Shown here piece after piece: positions 1 through 12,880 of a stretch of DNA of 64,000 nucleotides. Within the stretch, counting starts at the first letter, position 1, and every line of letters starts with the position of its first letter. The position numbers and the translations under genes are program-made. The notes beneath the pieces are model-generated. The model did not search any database and was not told the DNA's origin. It worked only from the letters and a program-made list of their open reading frames with translations. Source of the stretch: Coniella vitis (Eukaryota > Ascomycota > Sordariomycetes > Diaporthales > Schizoparmaceae); contig WUJK01000018.1 in NCBI GenBank assembly GCA_011317545.1, positions 124,001-188,000 on the forward strand. Direction: 5' to 3'.

Positions 1-3000
1 ACAATGAAGAGACAGCCACCTGCGGTGAGAGGAGAGTAGGTCTGCAGCATGGAAGCGTCGAAGCTAAAGGCGGCTTGCTGCAGCATGACTTGGGCGAGGC
101 GGTCCAGGGACCAGGCGCGGTTGAAGCCCTCGGTCTCGGCGCGCAGATTGGCGTGGTAGACGACAGTGCCCTTGGCTTCGCCGGTGGAACCACTGGTGAA
201 GATGATGTACGCTGGCTTGTCTGGCCTGGCAGCATTCTCAAGTTTGGCGGCATTGGGTGGTGCTGTCGCGGGTTGCTGGGAGACGTTGACGATCACCACT
301 TGCGGGCCGAGTTCCAGCTCGCTGGTCCGGCTGTCTGTCTCGTCGTCGGTCAAGATGGCAACAGGCTGCGCAATCCTGACATTGCTTGCCAGACGGGCAG
401 TTCCGTTGCGCAGGTCCAGGGGCATGTAGATGGCGCCTACACGGTGGATGGCGAGCAACGAGCAGATCCAGTCTGTCGTCGGCGTCTGGAACACGCCCAC
501 AATTTGGTCCCCTCGAGTGCTGCTGTCGCTGCTGCCGCTTGCTGCAAGCTTCTCAGCAAGCGCAAGCGCGATGCTTTCCACCCGCTGGTCCATTTGCGCG
601 TAAGTGAGAACGCGCCCGTGGCCGTCCTTGAGGGCGATGGCATCGGGATTCTGGGCAATCACCTGGTCGATACGGTGTGCAGCAGTCATAGGCCACTGCA
701 GGGCCATCTCCGGGCCTAATCACTCGGAACATACCATCACAGGTCAGTCCTATTCCATAGAAAGAAGAGAAGAGAAAAAAAAGAGAAAAGAAAAAAACCA
801 AAGAAGGAGAAGGAGAAAAATGAAAAGGAACCTCATGTCCACTCACCCTTGCCAGTAATCAGCGCCTTCTCAACATCAGCAGCAGCCCACTTGCGCAACT
901 CCTCCGTCTTGATATCCTTCCCCTTCATCTTCTCGCCCGTCACCTGCTCCAGCAGGCTGACGAAGCTGTTCAAAAACAGCTCCGCCCCCTGCTGCGTATA
1001 CAGACTCTTCTGCACGTGCACCATGAGCGACGTCTCGTTGGGGTCCTCCTTGATCTCCAGCACAACGTCGTATCCGCTGCGCGACGGGAACCACGTCTCG
1101 TCCGTAACGGTGCACCCGGCCCACCGCCGCTGCTGCTGCGCGTTGGTGCCGCTCGCACTGCCAGGCACCAGACGGTAGTCGATAAAGACCTGGAAGATGG
1201 GCGCCCACGCGTTGGACCGCGGGACCGCCAGCTCGTCGAGCAGCAGGTCGAACGGCAGCGCCGAGTACTCGAGCGCCTTGTTCGCCTTGTCGCGGGCGTC
1301 TTCGAGCGCCTCGCCAAAGGTCGTCTGCACGCCGGCGCCGTTCTTCTTGGCGTTGGTGCGGTCGAAGCGCAGCGGCAGCACGTTGAGGAAGTTGCCGATG
1401 CTGCCCATGAACTTGCTGTCGAGCCTGTTCGCGTCCGCCATGCCAATGTACACCCGCTCCGTCGACCCAGAGTCACCCGTCGAGGGCAGCAGGCGGAAGA
1501 CGAGCGCCTGCAGCGCGGCGAGGTACGCGTGGAAGTTGGTGGCGCGGTGGCCGCGCGCAAGCTGCTTCAGCGCCGCAACGGTGCTCTTGTTGAGGACCTG
1601 CCGGGCCGTGAGCGTGCTGTACTCGTCGAGCGGCGTGCGAATCGGGCTGCGCGCAAAGGGGAACAGCTCAATGGGCTGCTGCAGGCTCTCCACGGGGATC
1701 ATGCGGCGGTAGGCGTCGATGGCAGGCTGGTACTTGCCCGTCTCGTAGGCGATGCGCTGCTGGGCGCCAAAGGCGCGCGCCTGGGAGGACTCGGGCAGCG
1801 GGGGCAGCGGGTTGGCGCGGGAGGAGGAGGCGCCCAGAGAGGAAGTGTAGAAGCGGTAGGCCTTTTCAATGTCCATCATCATGATGGAGAAGCTGTGGCC
1901 GTCGAGGGAGATGTGGTGGGTGCCCATGAGCAGGTAGTGGACCGAGTCCGACTGCGACAAGAGGCGCAGACGGACCGGCACCCAGTCGCCGAGATCCCAC
2001 ACGTGGTCGCGCATGGCGGCGAGCTCGGCGAGGGCCTCGTCGTGGGACGCGACACGGGCGGTTTCGAGGCGCACCAGCGGCTTGGACAGGATGCCCTGCA
2101 TGGGCGCCTTGGTCTCGTTGCCGTCCTTGTCGTCGTCCGCGGACCAGAAGAAGCGCGTGCGGAGCGCCTCGTGCTGCTGCGCGACGGCCTCGACGGCCCG
2201 CGACATCTCGTCGATGCGGACGGTGCCGGTGAGCTTGGCCAAGAAGGCCGCGTTGAAGGTGGTCGGGTCGTCGTGGTAGTGGGCCAGGAACCAGAAGCGC
2301 TTCTGGCCGTAGGTCATCTGCTCCGTGTGCTCGGTGGCCGAGGCGACCACGTTCTTGCGCCAGGCGGCAAGCAGATTAGGCTCTTCTTTGGGCTCGTCAG
2401 AAGGAGTCGGCTGGGTGAGCGAGGTGGACACGGATACTGACAGGGAGGGCTGGCTGTAGAGACTGTTGCTGGCGTCCAGGTCCATCTCAGGAGGCGTGCC
2501 TGTGCCGCTCGACGACGCAGACGAGGACGAGATGATGCTGGCTGCCGAGAGGGACTCGACAATGGTCGGCCGCGCCAGATGCAGCGCTGCCGGCGCCGTG
2601 TTGGCCCGCTCCAAAGCGTGCTTCTTGAACGCCGGCAATGGCGCCGCCTTGGCCGGCTCCGGCGCAGGCTGCTGGGCCACCTCGGCAGGCGCGTCGCCAT
2701 CCTCGAGCTTGGAGTAGTCCACGACGGTCGGAGGCATTCTCTCCAACGCCTCGTCAATCAGCGACTGCACCGTCGAGCCAGCGCCCAGAATCTTGAGCAC
2801 AGGCAGATCCGCCTCCAGCTCAGACAGGAACCACGTGCGAACCTCGACAGCCACAATCGAGTCGACACCCTGCTCCACGAGCGTGATGCTCTCGTCGAGC
2901 ACCTCATCCTGCGGCACCATCAGGACGCGCTTGAGCCTCTCCACAAAGGCATCACGGACAATGGCCCGCGCCTCGCCCTTGGTCTTGGCCGTCGCGAGGC

Positions 3001-6000
3001 GCACGCGAGGCTTGACCGCCTTGCCACCGCTGCCATCGCCGCCCTGTCGGCCAATCGAGGCAGAGGCATCCGGCAGGATGAAGTGGCTGAAGCGCGGGTC
3101 CTCACGCAGCTGCGCCTGGACGTTGGGTGCCCGCCGCACCGGCCGCAGACCGCTGGCAATCTGCGAGCAGAACTTGTCGCTGTTCTCTGGCCGTCCTGTG
3201 AGGATGGCCTCGGCGAACAGCCGGTGGAAGTCCTGCTCCGAGCTGTCCTGGTAACCCATCTTGCTGAAGTGGTCGCGGTCAAGGTGGTCACTGTGCTCAA
3301 AGTGGCCCAGACCAGCCACGGCAGCGAGAGCAATGTCAGAGCCAACCACGCCACGGATGTCGCGACGCTGCGCTGCGAGGGAAGCCATGAAGGCGTTGGC
3401 CATGATGTAAGCCGACTGGCCCGTGTTGCCAGACACGCAGACAGCAGAGGTGAAGAGGATGAAGAAGTCGAGCGACGCGTCGTCGTAGAAGAGCTCATCA
3501 AGGAGCGCACTGCCGTCGACCTTAGGCTTGGAGGTGCGGTCGAGAGAGGCAAAGTCGAGGTCATCGAACAGTGCGTCCGAGAGGACGAGAGCGCCGTTGG
3601 CCACACCCGCAACGGGGGGCATGGTGGCAGTGACCTCGGCGTGGCAGGCGTGCAGCGACGACCGGTCGGAAATGTCGACGGAAATGACCTTGACGGTCGC
3701 GCCGTGGGCTGCCATGCGCGAGAGGAAGCGGGGGTCAACGTTGGGGCGACGGCTGCCGAGCATAATGTGTCGTGCGCCATGGGCCACCATCCAGGTGCAG
3801 AGGGACTGGCCGAGCTCACCGGCAAGACCAAAGAGCATATAGGTCGCGTCTGCGCGGAAGATGGTGCCCTGGTCGATGGGGCGCACGTAGACTTGCACCG
3901 ACGAGACGTTCCAGTCGACCACGGCGTTGAGCCTCGAGTGCGTGACGGGGCGGCCTGCCACGCTCTGCAGAGCAATGATCTCTGGCTGCTGCTGCTGCTG
4001 GGCTGCGCTGCGTGCCGCAGCCTGTCGCTGGATCGCCTTGGAAGCAGACGCCAAGCTGGTCTCCAGGGTCTGTGCTATCGCATCCAGCGAGACTTGAGCG
4101 TCTGCGTCAGGCAGAGCACGCATAAAGTCCACCATGCCGTACGTGGGCGTGTGAGAGGGCAGGGTCTGGCTGAGCAGCTCGGCGCTGAAGCAGCCAGTCG
4201 AGAGGTTCACAAAGCACGATACGTTGCGTGGGATGAGGCTCTGCACGTGGCGCAGAGGCAGGCGCTGGTGGATGAAGATGTACTGGGCTTCGCTGCCCTT
4301 GCTGGCCGCGGGCTTCGTGGCGGTGGTAAAGACGAGCTGCACAGCGACACCATCCGCCACCACCAGTCTCTCCAGGGCATTCTTGAGCATCTCGTCGGCC
4401 TCGTGGATGAGAATGGTGCCGTGGCTGGGGATAGCAGCCAGGATGCTCTGCGCAGCGAGGTCTGCTGCAATCAGAGCCACAAGCGCGGCCTGCTGCCCAG
4501 CATCCGCACCAGCACCACCAGCAGCACCAACCGTCTTGGTCCACTGGTCCACAGCTTGCACGCGCGACTCGGTCGGCGTGTCGAGCAGTGCCACGACAAG
4601 CTGGTCTGTCTCGCTGTCGGCGCCGGCAACAAGGCCCAGGAAGCCAGCACCGGGCACCTTGACCGCCTGGAGCAGCGAGTAGCCCACGCGGATCGAGCGC
4701 GTCTTGCTCGACCGCGGCGCAGGGAGCTTGCGGAGCGGCGAGGGCGCCGAGAGCTCAAAGACGTTGCCATTCTCGGACGGCTCGAGCACCACCGCCTGCT
4801 TGCTGGGGCTGGCCTCCTCCTGGATGGTGCGGCGGTATGTGTTGAAGCGCGTGTTGGCGTCCGCCACGGGCATGACGCGAGGAATCAGCAGCTTGCCCTG
4901 CTTGTTGTAGTACACCTCAGGCTCGAGATTCCACAGCAGGTTGATTTCCTTGTCCTCGTCCTTGTCGTCCCTGAGCCACTGGCGGCCCAGCTCGAGGCGC
5001 ACAAGACTCTCGGCCAGCACACGGGCTGTAGGCTCGGCGGCCGCGGCCGTGTCAAAGTCGACGACCTGCAGGTTGATGTTGGGGTACTCGAAGCGGACCG
5101 CGCGCGAGACACCCGTCACCATGGCCGAGTACGGGCTGTTGGCGCGCGCGCCGCGCGTCACGTAGAGGATGTTGCGGCCGTTGCGCCAGAGCGTCTTGAG
5201 CGACTCGAGCTTGGCGGCGGTGCGCTTCTCAAACAGCTGCTGGTCCAGCTCGGCCACGCACAGCACCGTGCAACCTGGCGCGCAGTGGCCCGAGTTGAGC
5301 TCCTCGAGGGACGCGACCTGGGTGATGGACTCGTAGCGCGCGTTGAGCAGCTTGGCCGTCTCGGTGACGAGCGCAGCGACCTTGGCTCGGCGGCCGCCGA
5401 CAATCACCAGGTGGCCACGGGGCTCGGTGGGTTCGACAGCGGACTCGGGGAGCGGCGCGCGGAGGAGGGCCACGCGCTCGTCGACAGCCTGGCAGGCAAA
5501 CACAGAGTAGTACTGCAGGTCGTTGTCCACCGGCGTGTGTGTCTCGATGCCACCAAAGCCGTGCTGGCGGGCCAGCTCATCCCACTTGTCCAGCGGCAGG
5601 AACGCGCTGTTCTCGGACACGCTGCCCAGGATGGTGTTGATGCTCAGCAAGTCGGTCTTGACAATGTCGCCCACAATCAGGTAGCCACCAGGCTTGAGGA
5701 GGCGCCTGATGTTGGCGAGCGCGCCCTCGACGTCGGCCACAGAGTGCAGCGCCGCGGCCGCCAGCACTACGTCGTAGGCCTCCTCGGCGTAGCCCTGCTC
5801 GGCGGGCGCCTTCTCCACGTCGAGCTTGGAGAACATCATGCGGCTGCTGTGCTTCTGGAAGCGGTCCTCGGCCTTGCCCAGGCGCTCCTCCGAGATGTCG
5901 GTGTAGGTGTAGCTTTCGTACGCGTCGTCGAGCGAGGCAAGGATGCCGCTAGTAGCGCCGCCGGCACCGGCACCGACCTCGAGGATGTGCATGCGGGGAA

Positions 6001-9000
6001 ACCGGTGCGCTAGCTGGCCGAGAATGCGGCTGAACCACGTGCTCGGCGACTCGGCGCCGTGCTTGCCTGCCAGCTCCTCGTAGAACTGGTCCAGCAGGCC
6101 GTCTTCGGACAGGCGCTCCAGCATGCTGCCGCCAGTCTGCACCTCGTCCTCGATATGCTCACCGATGGTCTCGAGCAGCTTGAAGATGGTGTTTTGGCGG
6201 TGCTTGGCGACCAGCGAGCGGATAAAGGCCGTTGAATCGGACATGGCCTCCTCAGGGACCGTCGGATGCTGGCCCTGGGACACGAGATCGACAAGACGGC
6301 CGGCGTTGTCCAGCAGGCGCTGGTAGTGCGGCAGGGCGTTTGCCTTTTCGGCCTCGGAGATGGACTCGTGCAGGCGGCGCAGGTGGAAGAAACCCAGGCG
6401 CTCCGCGGCCCGCAACGCCGCTGCGTTCTCTGGCACGAGGATCTCGTCAGGACCCTGGACGGCCGCCGCAGCATCAGGGTGGCCGATGCGGTACTCGGTG
6501 CGCGAGAAGACACAGGCATCGTCGCGTGCCGTGGCAGCGGCAAAGGGCTTGACACCGACGGACTCAAACTGCACGTAGGGGTGCTCCTCGCCAGCGCCCG
6601 CAAAGATGTCAATGTCGACCACCATGGGGATCTCGGGCGTGGTGTGCGTCGAGGCCTGGTACTGGAACAGCCGGTTGCGCGGCGCCGTGCGCGAGGGGAA
6701 GAAGTACGGGTTGATGGCGATGGAGCGGATCGAGGTCGGGATGTGCAGCGCCCACAGCCGGTTGTCGTGGGGATGGCAGTAGGCCGCGAAGCCCGTCTGG
6801 ATGGACGAGTCGAGGAAGCCAGGGTGCACGAGCAGCTGGTCCTCCCAGGCATCGCCAGACTCGTCCTCGACCTCGCCGACGGCAAAGTCCATCTTGCGGT
6901 CGATCTTGCGCACGCCGGTGAAGGGGTGGGCGTAGTTGTAGCCCAGCGACGTGAACTGCGAGTACAGCCGGTCAGCGCCGGCGTGCACCAGGTTCAGCTC
7001 CTGGACGCGGCACGAGGGCAGCGAGTCCGCCTCGGGCTCGTGGAACGCAACCTTGATCACGCCGTTGAAGTTAAGCGTCAGCGGCGTGCCCGCATCGTAG
7101 GGCAGGCCCGAGTGGCAGCTGATGCGGCCGACGAGCTCCTCGTCGGTGAAGCGGTCGATGCTGACCGAGACGCGCGACTCGACGCCGGCATTGTCGTCGC
7201 CAAAGGTCATGGCGCGTCCAATCACCACCTCCTCGAGGCTGATGAGGCCGAGCTTGCGGTTGGGCCCCGCCAGCACGGCGGCAGCCTCCACGGCCATGGC
7301 CACATAGCCCATGGCGGGGAAGACGGCCTGTCCTTGCAGCTGGTGGCCAGAGAGCCAGCTGATCTCGTTGGGCCGCAGGAGCTGGCGCCACGAGACCTCG
7401 CTCTCCGTCTCCGTCTCGACACTGCGGCGGCCCAGCAGCGGGTGCGGTGGCCCGCGCACGTGCTTGAAGCCACCCGAGTAGCGCGTCAGCGCGTAGTAGG
7501 GGCGTGGGTGGTCAAAGGGGTATGTGGGCAGGTCGGCAATAACGCGCTTGGGCTTGGCGACGGCCGAGATCAGGCGCTCAAACGCGTCGAAGTCGACGGA
7601 GCCTGCGCCCAGCTCTCTCCACACGGAGCCGAGCGACATGGCCAGCTCGTCCACGTCATTCTTGCCACGGCCCAGCAGGCCCGTGTAGGGGATCTTCTTG
7701 CCGAGCCCCTCCTCGATGGTGTCGAGACAGGGCCCCTTGAGCGCGGGGTGAGGACCGAATTCGATGCCCATGTCAAAGGATCCGACGTTGGCGACCGCAT
7801 CGGCGACGGCAGGCTTGAAGAGGACCGTGTTCAGCATGTTGTCGACCCAGTACTGCGGGTTCTGGACATCGTCCTTGGTCATGATGTTGCCCTCGACCAC
7901 GCTCGAGAACCACGGAATGCCGTTTCCATCCTCGGCCTTGACATTGCTGCGAGCCAGAGCCTCGAGGTAGGGCGTCACACACGGGAGCATGTGGCGCGAG
8001 TGGTAAGCCGTGTCGACACGCAGCTTGCGCGCAAACTTGCCTTCGTCCTTGAAGATGGCCTCGGCCTCGTCAATGGCGTCTTCGTCGCCCGACAGCGTAA
8101 CGCTGGTCGACGAGTTGCGAGCAGCAACCTGGATGCGGCCGACGTAGTCGTCCAGCTCGCACAGGTCGAGCGCGTCTTCGTAGGTCGTGCCGACGGCCAT
8201 CATGGCGCCCTGCAAGTCGCCGTTGCTGCCAGCAAGGTGCGCGTACAGGCCGCGGTAGTAGGCGACATAGATGGCGTTGGTGGCAGACAGGAATCCCGCA
8301 GCATAGGCAGCGCCGATTTCTCCAGAGGAGTGGCCGACAACGCCGCTCAGCTTGATGTTGGCAGCCTTCAGCAGGTCGACCAGCACAATCTGGACGGCCG
8401 TGCAGAGCGGCTGCGCAATGGCGGCTTCCGAGAGGCGCGACGCCTTGGGGTCCGCAAGCAGCTCGTTGCGCAGCGTCCAGTCAGGGCGGTCCGCCTCGGG
8501 CAGCTCAGCCAGCGCTTGGTCGAGCTCTGCGATCCGCTGGGCAGCAAAGGGAGACGTCTCAATGAGCTTGGCGCCCATGCGAGGCCACTGGGCGCCCTGG
8601 CCCGTAAAGACTCCGAGAATCTTGGCATTGGGCACGTCGATGCGACGCGTGGTCAGCGTCTTCTCGCCAGCAGCATCGTCCGCCAGCAGGCCATCGATTC
8701 GGCTGATGGCCTCCTCGACGGTCTCGCACTGGATGGTGGTGCGGTAGGCAAGCGTCGACCGACGTGCTTGCAGCGTGTAGGCGAGGTCGCGCATGTTGAT
8801 GTCGCGGTGGCTGTCCAGGTGCGCCTTGAGATCAGACAGCATGACCCGCAGCGCAGCCGACGAGCCAGCCGAGATGGTCAGAGGAGCGAACGCTGGCACA
8901 GCCAAGGGTGCCAGGGCATTCTGCTCGGTGGCTTCTGGTTCATAAGACTCGAGAATGGCGTGAGCGTTGGTGCCACCAAAGCCTAGTAATCAAGCAATCA

Positions 9001-10673
9001 TTTCTCGTCAGCCATTTTACGCATCTCCAAAAAGCCAGTCTGTCCCTTTTCTCGCTGGGTCTTACCGAAACTGTTGACACTGGCACGTCGGGGCTGGCCA
9101 GGAAGTGGGCTTGGCCATGGACGTGCCGTGGTGGGAATCTCGAGGTGTGAGTAGTAGGGAGCAACACGGGGGCTCAGGTTGTTGAAGTGCAAGTTGGGAG
9201 GAACAGTGGCTGTTTTCAAAGCCATGGCAGTTCCAATCAGACTTGCCAGACCTGCCGACCCTTCAGTGTGTCTAGATGGTGGAAAAAGGGGTCAGTGTTG
9301 GTGAATCCAGCTGCGCCCCAGGAGAAGGTGAATCGCCATGACACGATTCCCAGGACAAGGACAAAACATACCCAATCACAGTCTTGATGGAGCCGACAAG
9401 CATCTTCTTGTCGATGGTCGCATCGGGGAAGAAGGACGACGAGATGGCCTGCGCCTCCTGGGGGTCTCCAGCCTGCGTGCCGGTGCCGTGGGCGTGGAAG
9501 AACTGCGGACGATCCCGTTCGTTGGTGATGTCGAGGCCAGCTCGGGCATATGTCTCGCGGATCAGCTGCGCTTGAGCTGCGTTGTTGGGCATGGTCAAGC
9601 CAGGCGTTCTTCCGTCCTGGTTCACTGTTGGTGGGCAAGCCACGTTAGTCTGATGAAGGAGCAACACCAGCGGGCAGATTACGGCTTGCTTACCGCCAGT
9701 TCCACGGATGATGCATTCAATGGGGTCACCGTCCCGCAGAGCGTCGCTAAGCTTCTTCATGACGACGGCAGCGATACCCTCGCCACGGGCATAGCCGTCA
9801 GCCGAAGCATCCCACATCTTGCTGCTGCCCGTGGGCGAAAGCATGTGAAGGTTGCTCTCAGCGATCCACATGCCTGACGTCGTCGATTTGGTCCTTTTAT
9901 CAGCACACGTCTCGATGACCATTGATACTTGTCTTTTGACGCGATGTGGTACTCACCGGGACTCAGAATCAGGTTGGCACCGGCTGCAATGGCAACCTTG
10001 GACTCGCCGCTGCGCAGGGCCGTTACACCCTGGTGGACGGCGACCAGCGAGGACGAACAGGCCGTGTCGACGGTCATGCTGGGGCCGTGCCAGTCAAAGT
10101 AGTACGAGACACGGTTGGAGATGATGGCTCGACTCTCGCCCGTCGCAGCATACGTCAAGGTGGCCTCCCAGTCGCGGTTGATGAGCTGCGCCCAGTCGTC
10201 GCACATCATGCCGACGTAGACGGCCGTGTCGGAGCCTCGCAGCCCCTCAATCGTCTGACCACCAGCACAACTGCCCATAGTATCCAGTCATCAGCCTCAT
10301 CTAGTCTGAAAGAAAGGGGATGAACCGCCGGGGCCAAGCCTCAACCTACAGCGAATCATAGACGGTTTCCATCAGGAGGCGTTTGCTGGGGGTCGACCGC
10401 CTCAGCCTCGGCGGGCTGGATGCTGAAAAAGGCATTGTCAAAGAGCGCAATGTCCTCGTCGAGAAAGTAGGCGTTGCGCGAGTCGGTGGCGCCATGGTAG
10501 GAGCCATTCTCGTGGTGGTAAGCCTCGGGGTCGAAGCGCTCCTTGGGCACGCGTTTGGAAAGGTCGCGAGGAGCGCGGATCAGATCCCAGAGCTTGGAGG
10601 GCGAGTTGGAGCCGCCGGGGAAGCGGCAGGCCATGCCGATGACGGCAATGGGCTCCTGCTGCGGCGATGCCAT
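1..10673 (-). CDS. PKS-NRPS hybrid synthase, 5' part, truncated by window edge, with a frameshift in the KS
   Basis: A highly reducing polyketide synthase fused to a nonribosomal peptide synthetase, the type that joins a methylated polyketide to an amino acid to give tetramates or related pyrrolidinones. Seven exons fit: 10673-10350, 10270-9957, 9873-9694, 9624-9372, 9271-9066, 8982-847 and 715 to beyond base 1; phases agree at every junction. Seen motifs: KS Cys in DTACSSS (about 10060), His in HAHGTGT and KTVIGHTEG; AT GHSSG (about 8320); DH HxxxGxxxxP (about 7340) and its Asp (about 6815); methyltransferase LEVGAGAGG (about 5970); KR GLAGELG (about 3825) with Ser/Tyr/Asn; ACP GVDSI (about 2860); C domain HHISLDG (about 1905); A domain FTSGSTGEAKG (about 190). 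The stretch between methyltransferase and KR lacks an NADPH-binding ER motif, so reduction in trans is expected. The rest of A, the second carrier and the release domain lie off the left edge. An extra base at 10382-10384 breaks the frame. Confidence 0.95.
10382..10384 (-). other. Probable one-base insertion (frameshift) in KS exon 1
   Basis: Reading the minus strand, the KS runs normally to DPQQ, then the frame gives TPPDGNRL and a stop. Removing one A of the AAA (TTT on the plus strand) restores the expected RLLMETVYDSL, which ends at a GTAGGT donor and joins in phase to CAGGQTIEG of the next exon. No intron can explain it, because the coding bases on both sides are contiguous. All later exons are intact, so it is a single event: a sequencing or assembly error in a short homopolymer, or a recent inactivating mutation. 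Confidence 0.85.
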
Positions 10674-11984
10674 GTTGTTGGATGTCTGCGGAAATGCGAT
10701 TAACGGGAAAAGTTGTTATTAGGGGGGGTGAATTAGAACAGGCTAAGTAGACAAGACAAGCAGCGGCGTGGAGAAAGGAAGTGAATCAAAAGGACGGTTG
10801 GGGTGTGGTGAGTGTCTGGCCTTGGTTTCCAGATGGCATGGAAGTGAACGTCACTTGAGGCGTATGGCGGGTTCTCTCAGCCTCAAGGCAACCAGTTAGT
10901 TGGTTTAGAGAATGAAGTCAAGTTGGCTACGAAGAGAAGATCGCGAGACGGCTGATGAGGGAGCGTCTGTGCCGACTATGTACGAGAGCCGGCCTGTGTG
11001 TACTGCCAGCGACACGTCCAAGGCGGCCGTCTACTGGTGAGCATGTCGCCGCCAAGTGACGGCCTTGGGGTCCAATCTGTCTCCATCGCGACACACGCAT
11101 CGCACAGATACAATTTCCGCACCACGAGTACCCTCAACCTGCCCATCGGTGTTAGCAAAGCCAATTAAGGGTTCCCAACCCAAAGGATCAAACTCTAAAC
11201 GGACGTTGGATGGGTCGCCGTCCTACACAATGTGCGGGGATAAGCATGCAGGCCCAGTGGCCATTGGCCGTCTGACGAAGGGAAAGGCTTCCAGAGGAAC
11301 AAACGTGAAGGGACAGGGGAGACAGGCATTCCATCCCATTTGCCGAACAAGCCCGAAAATATGCGTCTTTGAACTCTGCACGTGCCCGTGTCGCATCTGA
11401 GGACTGCACTGACTCGCCAGTGGAGACGGAAAAGGCCGTTCCGAATGGGGTACGGTGGCAAGGCTGACAGATCGGGGTGCTTGGCTCTCAGCCTCGTCAT
11501 CCGTCCGTGCACGGGGATCGCGAGTCCAGCGCAAGGGCCAGAACTGACGTATACATAGTACACCCTGCTCAGTGCTGCGTGGACGTACCTCGGCTGGACT
11601 TGGATACTCTGCACCCACTCAGGATGCTGATCAGCAGTAAATCCTCGGTATATGGTATAGGGTTTGTATAAATTACATATATGCTTGGCAGTTGTCCATT
11701 TTGATTGCTCGGTTAATTTCAGGAGGGCGCGGTATACATACAGAGTAGCAGGTCGGTGGATGAATTATATACAAGTCTATAAACGACACAGGATAAAAAT
11801 AGAAAGAAAAGAACAGAAAAAAAGAAAAAGACAAAAAAAGGAAAACAAAACAAGCAAAAATCACAACATGACGTGGGGAGTATCATGACCGAATATTCCA
11901 AATGTGTATCAAGACCACGCCGCCGTTTTCCCCACCCGAACCTTTTCCGCAACATGCTATTAATTTGAAGTGATATCTCTGGCC
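10674..11984. promoter_or_regulatory. Intergenic region: PKS-NRPS promoter and aldolase 3' flank
   Basis: About 1.3 kb between the PKS-NRPS start (minus strand) and the aldolase stop (minus strand). Both strands hold only short overlapping frames of unconvincing composition. The part next to 10674 should carry the synthase promoter. The part near 11760-11870 is purine-rich (A/G runs) and lies just past the aldolase stop, where its mRNA should end. No binding site can be named with confidence. Confidence 0.5.
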
Positions 11985-12880
11985 TCAGTTCGGCAGGCCT
12001 GACCTGTCGACCGTCATGACGGCCTCGGCGCAGTCTCGTGCCGCACTCGCAATCAAGTTCGAGTCTTGCTGGCAGAGCATGAACCGCACGCCCAGCTCGT
12101 TGATCGCCCAGTCGTGCATCCTCGGGTTGTTGTACAGCCCCGCGATGCCCATGGTCTTGCCGTGCGCGCGACAGGACCTGCTGACGCTCTCGAGCAACGC
12201 TCGGAACTTCTGCGTCTCAAAGGCGCCGGGACTGCCCATGTCGGTGGACAGGTCGAGGCAGCCCACCAAGAGCATGTCGACGCCATCCACGGCCGCAATC
12301 TCGTCGGCATTGGCCACGCTCTCCACCGTCTCGATCATGACGACCACCGACGAGCCTCTGGAGTTGCAGACGTCAATAAGCTTGGGCAACGGCGTCACCC
12401 GCAGGCCCAGTGCCGGCTGCTGTCCCCACAGGGACCGCCGCCCAACCGGGGGGAACTTGCACGCGTCCACGGCCGCTCGTGCATCGGCAGCCGTGACAAC
12501 GTGCGGGAAGATGACGCCAATGGCACCGCCGTCGAGCACCTGCTGCACGTAGCCCATGCCACACTGGTACGGCAGGCGCACGTACGGCAGCAGGCCGCTG
12601 AGCAGGCCGGTGCATGCAATGGCGCTGGCGTCGGCGAGCGAGAAGGTCGAGTGCTCGAGGTCGATGAAGAGGGCGTCAAAGCCGGCATTTCTGGCCAGTT
12701 GCACGACCAGCGGGTTCGTCACGAAGCGTATGCCAAGAGCCTATGCCTCCTCATTAGCCTTTATTTTTGGTAGTATAAGAGTGAGAACGAAGAGAGCGAG
12801 CGCAGCCTTTGCACGCCACACACCTTGCATAGCCGAGCATTGGCAGCTTTGGGGGCTTGGCTGGTCTTGTAGGTATCCAT
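11985..12880 (-). CDS. HpcH/HpaI-family aldolase (class II pyruvate aldolase fold)
   Basis: Two exons fit: 12880-12824 (19 codons) and 12740-11985, with a GTGTGT donor and an ATAG acceptor in phase 0, giving about 270 residues, normal for the family. These enzymes join or split pyruvate and aldehydes or 2-oxo acids with a divalent metal. The family residues are visible: His in IDLEH (about 47), Arg in VRLP (about 70), metal ligands Glu in MIET (about 152) and Asp in GCLDLSTDMG (about 181). The usual PAD before LS is CLD. It lies between the PKS-NRPS and the trans-ER. Inference: it makes a branched hydroxy 2-oxo acid that, after transamination, is the NRPS substrate, as proposed for the aldolase CghB of the Sch210972 tetramate cluster. 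A purely catabolic role cannot be excluded. Confidence 0.85.

Noticed and set aside
2579..6013. Open frame of over 1,100 codons on the plus strand
   Set aside because: It lies fully antisense to the PKS-NRPS coding exon. GC-rich third positions remove stops on the opposite strand; the translation has no motif and unnatural composition. The same applies to 6266-8986 and 1016-2440.
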